Shown: piece by piece, positions 35,801 through 48,700 of the stretch
Position numbering within the stretch: the first letter of the stretch is position 1
How the letters are laid out: the number at the start of each line of letters is the position of its first letter
From: Membranipora membranacea
Taxonomy: Eukaryota; Bryozoa; Gymnolaemata; Cheilostomatida; Membraniporidae
DNA length: 64,000 nucleotides
Assembly (NCBI GenBank): GCA_914767715.1
Contig: OU612068.1
Location: 10,912,001 to 10,976,000, forward strand
Direction: 5' to 3'
Made by a program: the position numbers and the translations under genes
The notes under the pieces: model-generated
What the model was told of the DNA's origin: nothing
Database searches by the model: none
Seen by the model: the letters and a program-made list of their open reading frames with translations, nothing else

Positions 35801-37144
35801 TTCTGATCAAACTCCAACCAGTTCAAGCCCTTATTGGCCTCATTCAAAACGCAGAATATTGGAATCCTCTGATTAACTGAGGGGTAATTACGCTGACTTG
35901 AAATTTACAAAAATATACCAAGGGAGGGTATCGCGCTTTTTTTTCGCTCCGTTCAAAAAATAGATTTGCTTCTAACCTACTTCATGAGGAGGAGCAACTC
36001 CTGCTTGTCTCAAATCTGAAATCCGTTTGGCTCTGCGGCTTCTTGTTCTCTGTCAGCGTCCGTTTTAATGACGCTCACTTTTGCTATAAAAAAACATGCC
36101 AAACGGCAGCATCAAAAAATTAAATCCCTCTTCGATTCTCATCAAACTCCAACCAGTTCAAGCCCTTATTGGCCTCATTCAAAACGCAGAATATTGGAAT
36201 CCTCTGATTAACTGAGGGGTAATTACGCTGACTTGAAATTTACAAAAATATACCAAGGGAGGGTATCACGCTTTTTTTTCTCTCCGGTCAAAATATAGAT
36301 TTGCTTCTTACCTACTTCATGAGGAGGAGCAACTCCTGCTTGTCCCAAATCTGAAATCCGTTTGGCTCTGCGGCTTCTTGTTCTCTGTCAGCGTCCGTTT
36401 TAATGACGCTCACTTTTGCTATAAAAAAACATGCCAAACGGCAGCATCAAAAAATTAAATCCCTCTTCGATTCTTATCAAACTCCAACCAGTTCCAGCCC
36501 TTATTGGCCTCATTCAAAACGCAGAATATTGGAATCCTCTGATTAACTGAGGGGTAATTACGCTGACTTGAAATTTACAAAAATATACCAAGGGAGGGTA
36601 TCACGCTTTTTTTTCGCTCCGGTCAAAAAATAGATTTGCTTCTAACCTACTTCATGAGGAGGAGCAACTCCTGCTTGTCTCAAATCTGAAATCCGTTTGG
36701 CTCTGCGGCTTCTTGTTCTCTGTCAGCGTCCGTTTTAATGACGCTCACTTTTGCTATAAAAAAACATGCCAAACGGCAGCATCAAAAAATTAAATCCCTC
36801 TTCGATTCTTATCAAACTCCAACCAGTTCAAGCCCTTATTGGCCTCATTCAAAACGCAGAATATTGGAATCCTCTGATTAACTGAGGGGTATTTACGCTG
36901 ACTTGAAATTTACAAAAATATACCAAGGGAGGGTATCACGCTTTTTTTTTGCTCCGGTCAAACAATAGATTTGCTTCTAACCTACTTCATGAGGAGGAGC
37001 AACTCCTGCTTGTCTCAAATCTGAAATCCGTTTGGCTCTGCGGCTTCTTGTTCTCTGTCAGCGTCCGTTTTAATGACGCTCACTTTTGTTATAAAAAAAC
37101 ATGCCAAACGGCAGCATCAAAAAATTAAATCCCTCTTCGATTCT

Positions 37145-40100
37145 CATCAAACTCCAACCAGTTCAAGCCCTTATTGGCCTCATTCAAAACGCAGAATATT
37201 GGAATCCTCTGATTAACTGAGGGGTAATTACGCTGACTTGAAATTTACAAAAATATACCAAGGGAGGGTATCACGCTTTTTTTTCGCTCCGGTCAAAATA
37301 TAGATTTGCTTCTTACCTACTTCATGAGGAGGAGCAACTCCTGCTTGTCCCAAATCTGAAATCCGTTTGGCTCTGCGGCTTCTTGTTCTCTGTCAGCGTC
37401 CGTTTTAATGACGCTCACTTTTGCTATAAAAAAACATGCCAAACGGCAGCATCAAAAAATTAAATCCCTCTTCGATTCTTATCAAACTCCAACCAGTTCA
37501 AGCCCTTATTGGCCTCATTCAAAACGCAGAATATTGGAATCCTCTGATTAACTGAGGGGTAATTACGCTGACTTGAAATTTACAAAAATATACCAAGGGA
37601 GGGTATCACGCTTTTTTTTCGCTCCGGTCAAAAAATAGATTTGCTTCTAACCTACTTCATGAGGAGGAGCAACTCCTGCGTGTCTCAAATCTGAAATCCG
37701 TTTGGCTCTGCGGCTTCTTGTTCTCTGTCAGCGTTCGTTTTAATGACGCTCACTTTTGCTTTAAGAAAACATGCCAAACGGCAGCATCAAAAAATTAAAT
37801 CCCTCTTCGATTTTTATCAAACTCCAACCAGTTCAAGCCCTTATTGGCCTCATTCAAAACGCAGAATATTGGAATCCTCTGATTAACTGAGGGGTAATTA
37901 CGCTGACTTGAAATTTACAAAAATATACCCAGGGAGGGTATCACGCTTTTTTTTCGCTCCGGTCAAAAAATAGATTTGCTTCTAACCTACTTCATGAGGA
38001 GGAGCAACTCCTGCTTGTCTCAAATCTGAAATCCGTTTGGCTCTGCGGCTTCTTGTTCTCTGTCAGCGTCCGTTTTAATGACGCTCACTTTTGCTATAAA
38101 AAAACATGCCAAACGGCAGCATCAAAAAATTAAATCCCTCTTCGATTCTTATCAAACTCCAACCAGTTCAAGCCCTTATTGGCCTCATTCAAAAGGCAGA
38201 ATATTGGAATCCTCTGATTAACTGAGGGGTAATTACGCTGACTTGAAATTTACAAAAATATACCCAGGGAGGGTATCACGCTTTTTTTTCGCTCCGGTCA
38301 AAAAATAGATTTGCTTCTAACCTACTTCATGAGGAGGAGCAACTCCTGCTTGTCTCAAATCTGAAATCCGTTTGGCTCTGCGGCTTCTTGTTCTCTGTCA
38401 GCGTCCGTTTTAATGACGCTCACTTTTGCTATAAAAAAACATGCCAAACGGCAGCATCAAAAAATTAAATCCCTCTTCGATTCTTATCAAACTCCAACCA
38501 GTTCAAGCCCTTATTGGCCTCATTCAAAAGGCAGAATATTGGAATCCTCTGATTAACTGAGGGGTAATTACGCTGACTTGAAATTTACAAAAATATACCA
38601 AGGGAGGGTATCTTGCTTTTTTTTCGCTCCGGTCAAAAAATAGATTTGCTTCCAACCTACTTCATGAGGAGGAGCAACTCCTGCTTGTCTCAAATCTGAA
38701 ATCCGTTTGGCTCTGCGGCTTCTTGTTCTCTGTCAGCGTCCGTTTTAATGACGCTCACTTTTGCTATAAAAAAACATGCCAAACGGCAGCATCAAAAAAT
38801 TAAATCCCTCTTCGATTCTTATCAAACTCCAACCAGTTCAAGCCCTTATTGGCCTCATTCAAAACGCAGAATATTGGAATCCTCTGATTAACTGAGGGGT
38901 AATTACGCTGACTTGAAATTTACAAAAATATACCAAGGGAGGGTATCACGCTTTTTTTTCGCTCCGGTCAAAAAATAGATTTGCTTCTAACCTACTTCAT
39001 GAGGAGGAGCAACTCCTGCTTGTCTCAAATCTGAAATCTGTTTGGCTCTGCGGCTTCTTGTTCTCTGTCAGCGTCCGTTTTAATGACGCTCACTTTTGCT
39101 ATAAAAAAACATGCTAAACGGCAGCATCAAAAAATTAAATCCCTCTTCGATTCTTATCAAACTCCAACCAGTTCAAGCCCTTATTGGCCTCATTCAAAAC
39201 GCAGAATATTGGAATCCTCTGATTAACTGAGGGGTAATTACGCTGACTTGAAATTTACAAAAATATACCAAGGGAGGGTATCACGCTTTTTTTTGGCTCC
39301 GTTCAAAAAATAGATTTGCTTCTAACCTACTTCATGAGGAGGAGCAACTCCTGCTTGTCTCAAATCTGAAATCCGTTTGGCTCTGCGGCTTCTTGTTCTC
39401 TGTCAGCGTCCGTTTTAATGACGCTCACTTTTGCTATAAAAAAACATGCCAAACGGCAGCATCAAAAAATTAAATCCCTCTTCGATTCTTATCAAACTCC
39501 AACCAGTTCAAGCCCTTATTGGCCTCATTCAAAACGCAGAATATTGGAATCCTCTGATTAACTGAGGGGTAATTACGCTGACTTGAAATTTACAAAAATA
39601 TACCAAGGGAGGGTATCACGCTTTTTTTTCGCTCCGTTCAAAAAATAGATTTGCTTCTAACCTACTTCATGAGGATGAGCAACTCCTGCTTGTCTCAAAT
39701 CTGAAATCCGTTTGGCTCTGTGGCTTCTTGTTCTCTGTCAGCGTCCGTTTTAATGACGCTCACTTTTGCTATAAAAAAACATGCCAAACGGCAGCATCAA
39801 AAAATTAAATCCCTCTTCGATTCTCATCAAACTCCAACCAGTTCAAGCCCTTATTGGCCTCATTCAAAACGCAGAATATTGGAATCCTCTGATTAACTGA
39901 GGGGTAATTACGCTGACTTGAAATTTACAAAAATATACCAAGGGAGGGTATCACGCTTTTTTTTCGCTCCGGTCAAAAAAAAGATTTGCTTCTTACCTAC
40001 TTCATGAGGAGGAGCAACTCCTGCTTGTCTCAAATCTGAAATTCGTTTGGCTCTGCGGCTTCTTGTTCTCTGTCAGCGTCCGTTTTAATGACGCTCACTT

Positions 40101-43100
40101 TTGCTATAAAAAAACATGCCAAACGGCAGCATCAAAAAATTAAATCCCTCTTCGATTCTTATCAAACTCCAACCAGTTCAAGCCCTTATTGGCCTCATTC
40201 AAAACGCAGAATATTGGAATCCTCTGATTAACTGAGGGGTAATTACGCTGACTTGAAATTTACAAAAATATACCAAGGGAGGGTATCACGCTTTTTTTTC
40301 GCTCCGGTCAAAATATAGATTTGCTTCTTACCTACTTCATGAGGAGGAGCAACTCCTGCTTGTCCCAAATCTGAAATCCGTTTGGCTCTGCGGCTTCTTG
40401 TTCTCTGTCAGCGTCCGTTTTAATGACGCTCACTTTTGCTATAAAAAAACATGCCAAACGGCAGCATCAAAAAATTAAATCCCTCTTCGATTCTTATCAA
40501 ACTCCAACCAGTTCAAGCCCTTATTGGCCTCATTCAAAACGCAGAATATTGGAATCCTCTGATTAACTGAGGGGTAATTACGCTGACTTGAAATTTACAA
40601 AAATATACCAAGGGAGGGTATCACGCTTTTTTTTCGCTCCGGTCAAAAAATAGATTTGCTTCTAACCTACTTCATGAGGAGGAGCAACTCCTGCGTGTCT
40701 CAAATCTGAAATCCGTTTGGCTCTGCGGCTTCTTGTTCTCTGTCAGCGTTCGTTTTAATGACGCTCACTTTTGCTTTAAGAAAACATGCCAAACGGCAGC
40801 ATCAAAAAATTAAATCCCTCTTCGATTTTTATCAAACTCCAACCAGTTCAAGCCCTTATTGGCCTCATTCAAAACGCAGAATATTGGAATCCTCTGATTA
40901 ACTGAGGGGTAATTACGCTGACTTGAAATTTACAAAAATATACCCAGGGAGGGTATCACGCTTTTTTTTCGCTCCGGTCAAAAAATAGATTTGCTTCTAA
41001 CCTACTTCATGAGGAGGAGCAACTCCTGCTTGTCTCAAATCTGAAATCCGTTTGGCTCTGCGGCTTCTTGTTCTCTGTCAGCGTCCGTTTTAATGACGCT
41101 CACTTTTGCTATAAAAAAACATGCCAAACGGCAGCATCAAAAAATTAAATCCCTCTTCGATTCTTATCAAACTCCAACCAGTTCAAGCCCTTATTGGCCT
41201 CATTCAAAAGGCAGAATATTGGAATCCTCTGATTAACTGAGGGGTAATTACGCTGACTTGAAATTTACAAAAATATACCCAGGGAGGGTATCACGCTTTT
41301 TTTTCGCTCCGGTCAAAAAATAGATTTGCTTCTAACCTACTTCATGAGGAGGAGCAACTCCTGCTTGTCTCAAATCTGAAATCCGTTTGGCTCTGCGGCT
41401 TCTTGTTCTCTGTCAGCGTCCGTTTTAATGACGCTCACTTTTGCTATAAAAAAACATGCCAAACGGCAGCATCAAAAAATTAAATCCCTCTTCGATTCTT
41501 ATCAAACTCCAACCAGTTCAAGCCCTTATTGGCCTCATTCAAAAGGCAGAATATTGGAATCCTCTGATTAACTGAGGGGTAATTACGCTGACTTGAAATT
41601 TACAAAAATATACCAAGGGAGGGTATCTTGCTTTTTTTTCGCTCCGGTCAAAAAATAGATTAGCTTCCAACCTACTTCATGAGGAGGAGCAACTCCTGCT
41701 TGTCTCAAATCTGAAATCCGTTTGGCTCTGCGGCTTCTTGTTCTCTGTCAGCGTCCGTTTTAATGACGCTCACTTTTGCTATAAAAAAACATGCCAAACG
41801 GCAGCATCAAAAAATTAAATCCCTCTTCGATTCTTATCAAACTCCAACCAGTTCAAGCCCTTATTGGCCTCATTCAAAACGCAGAATATTGGAATCCTCT
41901 GATTAACTGAGGGGTAATTACGCTGACTTGAAATTTACAAAAATATACCAAGGGAGGGTATCACGCTTTTTTTTCGCTCCGGTCAAAAAATAGATTTGCT
42001 TCTAACCTACTTCATGAGGAGGAGCAACTCCTGCTTGTCTCAAATCTGAAATCTGTTTGGCTCTGCGGCTTCTTGTTCTCTGTCAGCGTCCGTTTTAATG
42101 ACGCTCACTTTTGCTATAAAAAAACATGCTAAACGGCAGCATCAAAAAATTAAATCCCTCTTCGATTCTTATCAAACTCCAACCAGTTCAAGCCCTTATT
42201 GGCCTCATTCAAAACGCAGAATATTGGAATCCTCTGATTAACTGAGGGGTAATTACGCTGACTTGAAATTTACAAAAATATACCAAGGGAGGGTATCACG
42301 CTTTTTTTTGGCTCCGTTCAAAAAATAGATTTGCTTCTAACCTACTTCATGAGGAGGAGCAACTCCTGCTTGTCTCAAATCTGAAATCCGTTTGGCTCTG
42401 CGGCTTCTTGTTCTCTGTCAGCGTCCGTTTTAATGACGCTCACTTTTGCTATAAAAAAACATGCCAAACGGCAGCATCAAAAAATTAAATCCCTCTTCGA
42501 TTCTTATCAAACTCCAACCAGTTCAAGCCCTTATTGGCCTCATTCAAAACGCAGAATATTGGAATCCTCTGATTAACTGAGGGGTAATTACGCTGACTTG
42601 AAATTTACAAAAATATACCAAGGGAGGGTATCACGCTTTTTTTTCGCTCCGTTCAAAAAATAGATTTGCTTCTAACCTACTTCATGAGGATGAGCAACTC
42701 CTGCTTGTCTCAAATCTGAAATCCGTTTGGCTCTGTGGCTTCTTGTTCTCTGTCAGCGTCCGTTTTAATGACGCTCACTTTTGCTATAAAAAAACATGCC
42801 AAACGGCAGCATCAAAAAATTAAATCCCTCTTCGATTCTCATCAAACTCCAACCAGTTCAAGCCCTTATTGGCCTCATTCAAAACGCAGAATATTGGAAT
42901 CCTCTGATTAACTGAGGGGTAATTACGCTGACTTGAAATTTACAAAAATATACCAAGGGAGGGTATCACGCTTTTTTTTCGCTCCGGTCAAAAAAAAGAT
43001 TTGCTTCTTACCTACTTCATGAGGAGGAGCAACTCCTGCTTGTCTCAAATCTGAAATTCGTTTGGCTCTGCGGCTTCTTGTTCTCTGTCAGCGTCCGTTT

Positions 43101-43250
43101 TAATGACGCTCACTTTTGCTATAAAAAAACATGCCAAACGGCAGCATCAAAAAATTAAATCCCTCTTCGATTCTTATCAAACTCCAACCAGTTCAAGCCC
43201 TTATTGGCCTCATTCAAAACGCAGAATATTGGAATCCTCTGATTAACTGA
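37145..43250 (+). repeat. 9-monomer (3,015-bp) tandem duplication
   Basis: TTAAGAAAACATG at 37,761 and 40,776 are exactly 3,015 bp, or 9 x 335, apart. TACCCAGGGAGG, GTATCTTGC, AAATATAGATTTGC with TGTCCCAAATC, and TGTGGCTTC repeat at the same offset. The only difference I noticed is GATTTGCTTCCAACC near 38,646 against GATTAGCTTCCAACC near 41,661. This is among the most recent duplications in the window, unless it is an assembly artefact. Confidence 0.8.
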
Positions 43251-45789
43251 GGGGTAATTACGCTGACTTGAAATTTACAAAAATATACCAAGGGAGGGTA
43301 TCACGCTTTTTTTTCGCTCCGGTCAAATAATAGATTTGCTTCTAACCTACTTCATGAGGAGGAGCAACTCCTGCTTGTCTCAAATCTGAAATCCGTTTGG
43401 CTCTGCGGCTTCTTGTTCTCTGTCAGCGTCCGTTTTAATGACGCTCACTTTTGCTATAAAAAAACATGCCAAACGGCAGCATCAAAAAATTAAATCCCTC
43501 TTCGATTCTTATCAAACTCCAACCAGTTCAAGCCCTTATTGGCCTCATTCAAAACGCAGAATATTGGAATCCTCTGATTAACTGAGGGGTAATTACGCTG
43601 GCTTGAAATTTACAAAAATATACCAAGGGAGGGTATCACGCTTTTTTTTCGCTCCGGTCAAAAAATAGATTTGCTTCTAACCTACTTCATGAGGAGGAGC
43701 AACTCCTGCTTGTCTCAAATCTGAAATCCGTTTGGCTCTGCGGCTTCTTGTTCTCTGTCAGCGTCCGTTTTAATGACGCTCACTTTTGCTATAAAAAAAC
43801 ATGCCAAACGGCAGCATCAAAAAATTAAATCCCTCTTCGATTCTCATCAAACTCCAACCAGTTCAAGCCCTTATTGGCCTCATTCAAAACGCAGAATATT
43901 GGAATCCTCTGATTAACTGAGGGGTAATTACGCTGACTTGAAATTTACAAAAATATACCAAGGGAGGGTATCACGCTTTTTTTTCGCTCCGGTCAAAAAA
44001 AAGATTTGCTTCTTACCTACTTCATGAGGAGGAGCAACTCCTGCTTGTCTCAAATCTGAAATTCGTTTGGCTCTGCGGCTTCTTGTTCTCTGTCAGCGTC
44101 CGTTTTAATGACGCTCACTTTTGCTATAAAAAAACATGCCAAACGGCAGCATCAAAAAATTAAATCCCTCTTCGATTCTTATCAAACTCCAACCAGTTCA
44201 AGCCCTTATTGGCCTCATTCAAAACGCAGAATATTGGAATCCTCTGATTAACTGAGGGGTAATTACGCTGACTTGAATGTTACAAAAATATACCAAGGGA
44301 GGGTATCATGCTTTTTTTTCGCTCCGGTCAAAAAATAGATTTGCTTCTTACCTACTTCATGAGGAGGAGCAAGTCCTGCTTGTCTCAAATCTGAAATCCG
44401 TTTGGCTCTGCGGCTTCTTGTTCTCTGTCAGCGTCCGTTTTAATGACGCTCACTTTTGCTATAAAAAAACATGCCAAACGGCAGCATAAAAAATTAAATC
44501 CCTCTTCGATTCTTATCAAACTCCAACCAGTTCAAGCCTTTATTGGCCTCATTCAAAACGCAGAATATTGGAATCCTCTGATTAACTGAGGGTTAATTAC
44601 GCTGACTTGAAATTTACAAAAATGTACCAAGGGAGGGTATCACGCTATTTTTTTCGCTCCGGTCAAAAAATAGATTTGCTTCTTACCTACTTCATGAGGA
44701 GGAGCAACTCCTGCTTGTCTCAAATGTGAAATCCGTTTGGCTCTGCAGCTTCTTGTTCTCTGTCAGCGTCCGTTTTAATGACGCTCACTTTTGCTTTAAA
44801 AAAACATGCCAAACGGCAGCATCAAAAAATTAAATCCCTCTTCGATTCTTATCAAACTCCAACCAGTTCAAGCCCTTATTGGCCTCATTCAAAACGCAGA
44901 ATATTTGAATCCTCTGATTAACTGAGGGGTAATTACGCTGACTTGAAATTTACAAAAATATACCAAGGGAGGGTATCACGCTTTTTTTTCGCTCCGGTCA
45001 AAAAATAGATTTGCGTCTTACCTACTTCATGAGGAGGAGCGACCCCTGCTTGTCTCAAATCTGAAATCCGTTTGGCTCTGCGGCTTCTTGTTCTCTGTCA
45101 GCGTCCGTTTTAATGACGCTCACTTTTGCTATAAAAGAACATGCCAAACGGTAGCATCAATTAATTAAATCCCTCTTCGATTCTTATCAAACTCCAACCA
45201 GTTCAAGCCCTTATTGGCCTCATTCAAAACGCAGAATATTGGAATCCTCTGATTAACTGAGGGGTAATTACGCTGACTTGAATGTTACAAAACTATACCA
45301 AGGGAGGGTATCTCGCTTTTTTTTCGCTCCGGTCAAAAAATAGATTTGCTTCTAACCTACTTCATGAGGTGGAGCAACTCCTGCTTGTCTCAAATCTGAA
45401 ATCCGTTTGGCTCTGCAGCTTCTTGTTCTCTGTCAGCGTCCGTTTTAATGACGCTCACTTTTGCTATAAAAAAACATGCCAAACGGCAGCATCAAAAAAT
45501 TAAATCCCTCTTCGATTCTTATCAAACTCCAACCAGTTCAAGCCCTTATTGGCCTCATTCAAAACGCAGAATATTTGAATTTTCTGATTAACTGAGGGGT
45601 AATTACGCTGACTTGAAATTTACAAAAATATACCAAGGGAGGGTATCACGCTTTTTTTTCGCTCCGGTCAAAAAATAGATTTGCTTCTTACCTACTTCAT
45701 GAGGAGGAGCGACCCCTGCTTGTCTCAAATCTGAAATCCGTTTGGCTCTGCGGCTTCTTGTTCTCTGTCAGCGTCCGTTTTAATGACGC

Positions 45790-48700
45790 TCACTTTTGCT
45801 ATAAAAGAACATGCCAAACGGTAGCATCAATAAATTAAATCCCTCTTCGATTCTTATCAAACTCCAACCAGTTCAAGCCCTTATTGGCCTCATTCAAAAC
45901 GCAGAATATTGGAATCCTCTGATTAACTGAGGGGTAATTACGCTGACTTGAATGTTACTAAACTATACCAAGGGAGGGTATCTCGCTTTTTTTTCGCTCC
46001 GGTCAAAAAATAGATTTGCTTCTAACCTACTTCATGAGGTGAAGCAACTCCTGCTTGTCTCAAATCTGAAATCCGTTTGGCTCTGCGGCTTCTTGTTCTC
46101 TGTCAGCGTCCGTTTTAATGACGCTCACTTTTGCTATAAAAAAACATGCCAAACGGCAGCATCAAAAAATTAAATCCCTCTTCGATTCTTATCAAACTCC
46201 AACCAGTTCAAGCCCTTATTGGCCTCATTCAAAACGCAGAATAAAATTGGAATCCTCTGATTAACTGAGGGGTAATTACGCTGACTTGAAATTTACAAAA
46301 ATATACCAAGGGAGGGTATCACGCTTTTTTTTCGCTCCGGTCAAAAAATAGATTTTCTTCTTACCTACTTTATGAGGAGGAGCAACTCCTGCTTGTCTCA
46401 AATCTGAAATCCGTTTGGTTCTGCGGCTTCTCGTTCTCTGTCAGCGTCCGTTTTAATGACGCTCACTTTTGCTATAAAAAAACCTGCCAAACGGCAGCAT
46501 CAAAAAATTAAATCCCTCTTCGATTCTTATCAAACTCCAACCAGTTCAAGCCCTTATTGGCCTCATTCAAAACGCAGAATATTGGAATACTCTGATTAAC
46601 TGAGGGGTAATTACGCTGACTTGAAATTTACAAAAATATACCAAGGGAGGGTATCACGCTTTTTTTCCGCTCCGGTCAAAAAATAGATTTGCTTCTAACC
46701 TACTTCATGAGGTGGAGCAACTCCTGCTTGTCTCAAATCTGAAATCCGTTTGGCTCTGCGGCTTCTTGTTCTCTGTCAGCGTCCGTTTTAATGACGCTCA
46801 CTTTTGCTATAAAAAAACATGCCAAACGGCAGCATCAAAAAATTAAATCACTCTTCGATTCTTATCAAACTCCAACCAGTTCAAGCCCTTATTGGCCTCA
46901 TTCAAAACGCAGAATATTGGAATCCTCTGATTAACTGAGGGGTAATTACGCTGACTTGAATGTTACAAAAATATACCAAGGGAGGGTATCACGCTTTTTT
47001 TTCGCCCCGGTCAAAAAATAGATTTGCTTCTTACCTACTTCATGATGAGGAACAAGTCCTGCTTGTCTCAAATCTGAAATCCGTTTGGCTCTGCGGCTTC
47101 TTGTTCTCTGTCGGCGTCCGTTTTAATGACGCTCACTTTTGCTATCAAAAAACATGCCAAACGGCAGCATCAAAAAATTAAATCCCTCTTCGATTCTTAA
47201 CAAACTCCAACCAGTTCAAGCCCTTATTGGCCTCATTCAAAACGCAGAATAAAATTGGAATCCTCTGATTAACTGAGGGGTAATTACGCTGACTTGAAAT
47301 TTACAAAACTATACCAAGGGAGGGTATCACGCTTTTTTTCCGCTCCGGTCAAAAAATAGATTTGCTTCTTACCTACTTCATGAGGTGAAGCAACTCCTGC
47401 TTGTCTCAAATCTGAAATCCGTTTAGCTCTGCGGCTTCTTGTTCTCTGTCAGCGTCCGTTTTAATGACGCTCACTTTTCCTATAAAAAAACATGCCAAAC
47501 GGCAGCATCAAAAAATTAAATCCCTCTTCGATTCTTATCAAACTCCAACCAGTTCAAGCCCTTATTGGCCTCATTCAAAACGCAGAATAAAATTGGAATC
47601 CTCTGATTAACTGAGGGGTAATTACGCTGACTTGAAATTTACAAAAATATACCAAGGGAGGGTATCACGCTTTTTTTTCGCTCCGGTCAAAAAATAGATT
47701 TGCTTCTTACCTACTTCATGAGGAGGAGCAACTCCTGCTTGTCTCAAATCTGAAATCCGTTTGGTTCTGCGGCTTCTTGTTCTCTGTCAGCGTCTGTTTT
47801 AATGACGCTCACTTTTGCTATAAAAAACATGCCAAACGGCAGCATCAAAAAATTAAATCCCTCTTCGATTCTTATCAAACTCCAACCAGTTCAAGCCCTT
47901 ATTGGCCTCATTCAAAACGCAGAATATTGGAATCCTCTGATTAACTGAGGGGTAATTACGCTGACTTGAAAGTTACAAAAATATCCCAAGGGAGGGTATC
48001 ACGCTTTTTTTTCCCTCCAGTCAAAAAATAGATTTGCTTCTAACCTACTTCATGAGGAGTAGCAACTCCTGCTTGTCTCAAATCTGGAATCTGTTTGGCT
48101 CTGCGGCTTCTTGTTCTCTGTCAGCGTCCGTTTTAATGACGCTCACTTTTGCTATAAAAAAACATGCCAAACGGCAGCTTCAAAAAATTAAATCCCTCTT
48201 CGATTCTTATCAAACTCCAACCAGTTCAAGCCCTTATTGGCCTCATTCAAAACGCAGAATATTGGAATCCTCTGATTAACTGAGGGTTAATTACGCTGAC
48301 TTGAAATTTACAAAAATGTACCAAGGGAGGGTATCACGCTATTTTTTCGCTCCGGTCAAAAAATAGATTTGCTTCTAACCTACTTCATGAGGAGGAGCAA
48401 CTCCTGCTTGTCTCAAATCTGAAATCCGTTTGGCTCTGCGGCTTCTTGTTCTCTGTCAGCGTCCGTTTTAAAGACGCTCACTTTTGCTATAAAAAAACAT
48501 GCCAAACGGCAGCATCAAAAAATTAAATCCCTCTTCGATTCTTATCAAACTCCAACCAGTTCAAGCTCTTATTTGCCTCATTCAAAACGCAGAATATTTG
48601 AATCCTCTGATTAACTGAGGGGTAATTACGCTGACTTGAAAATTACAAAAATATACCAAGGGAGGGTATCACGCTTTTTTTTCGCTCCGGTCAAAAAATA

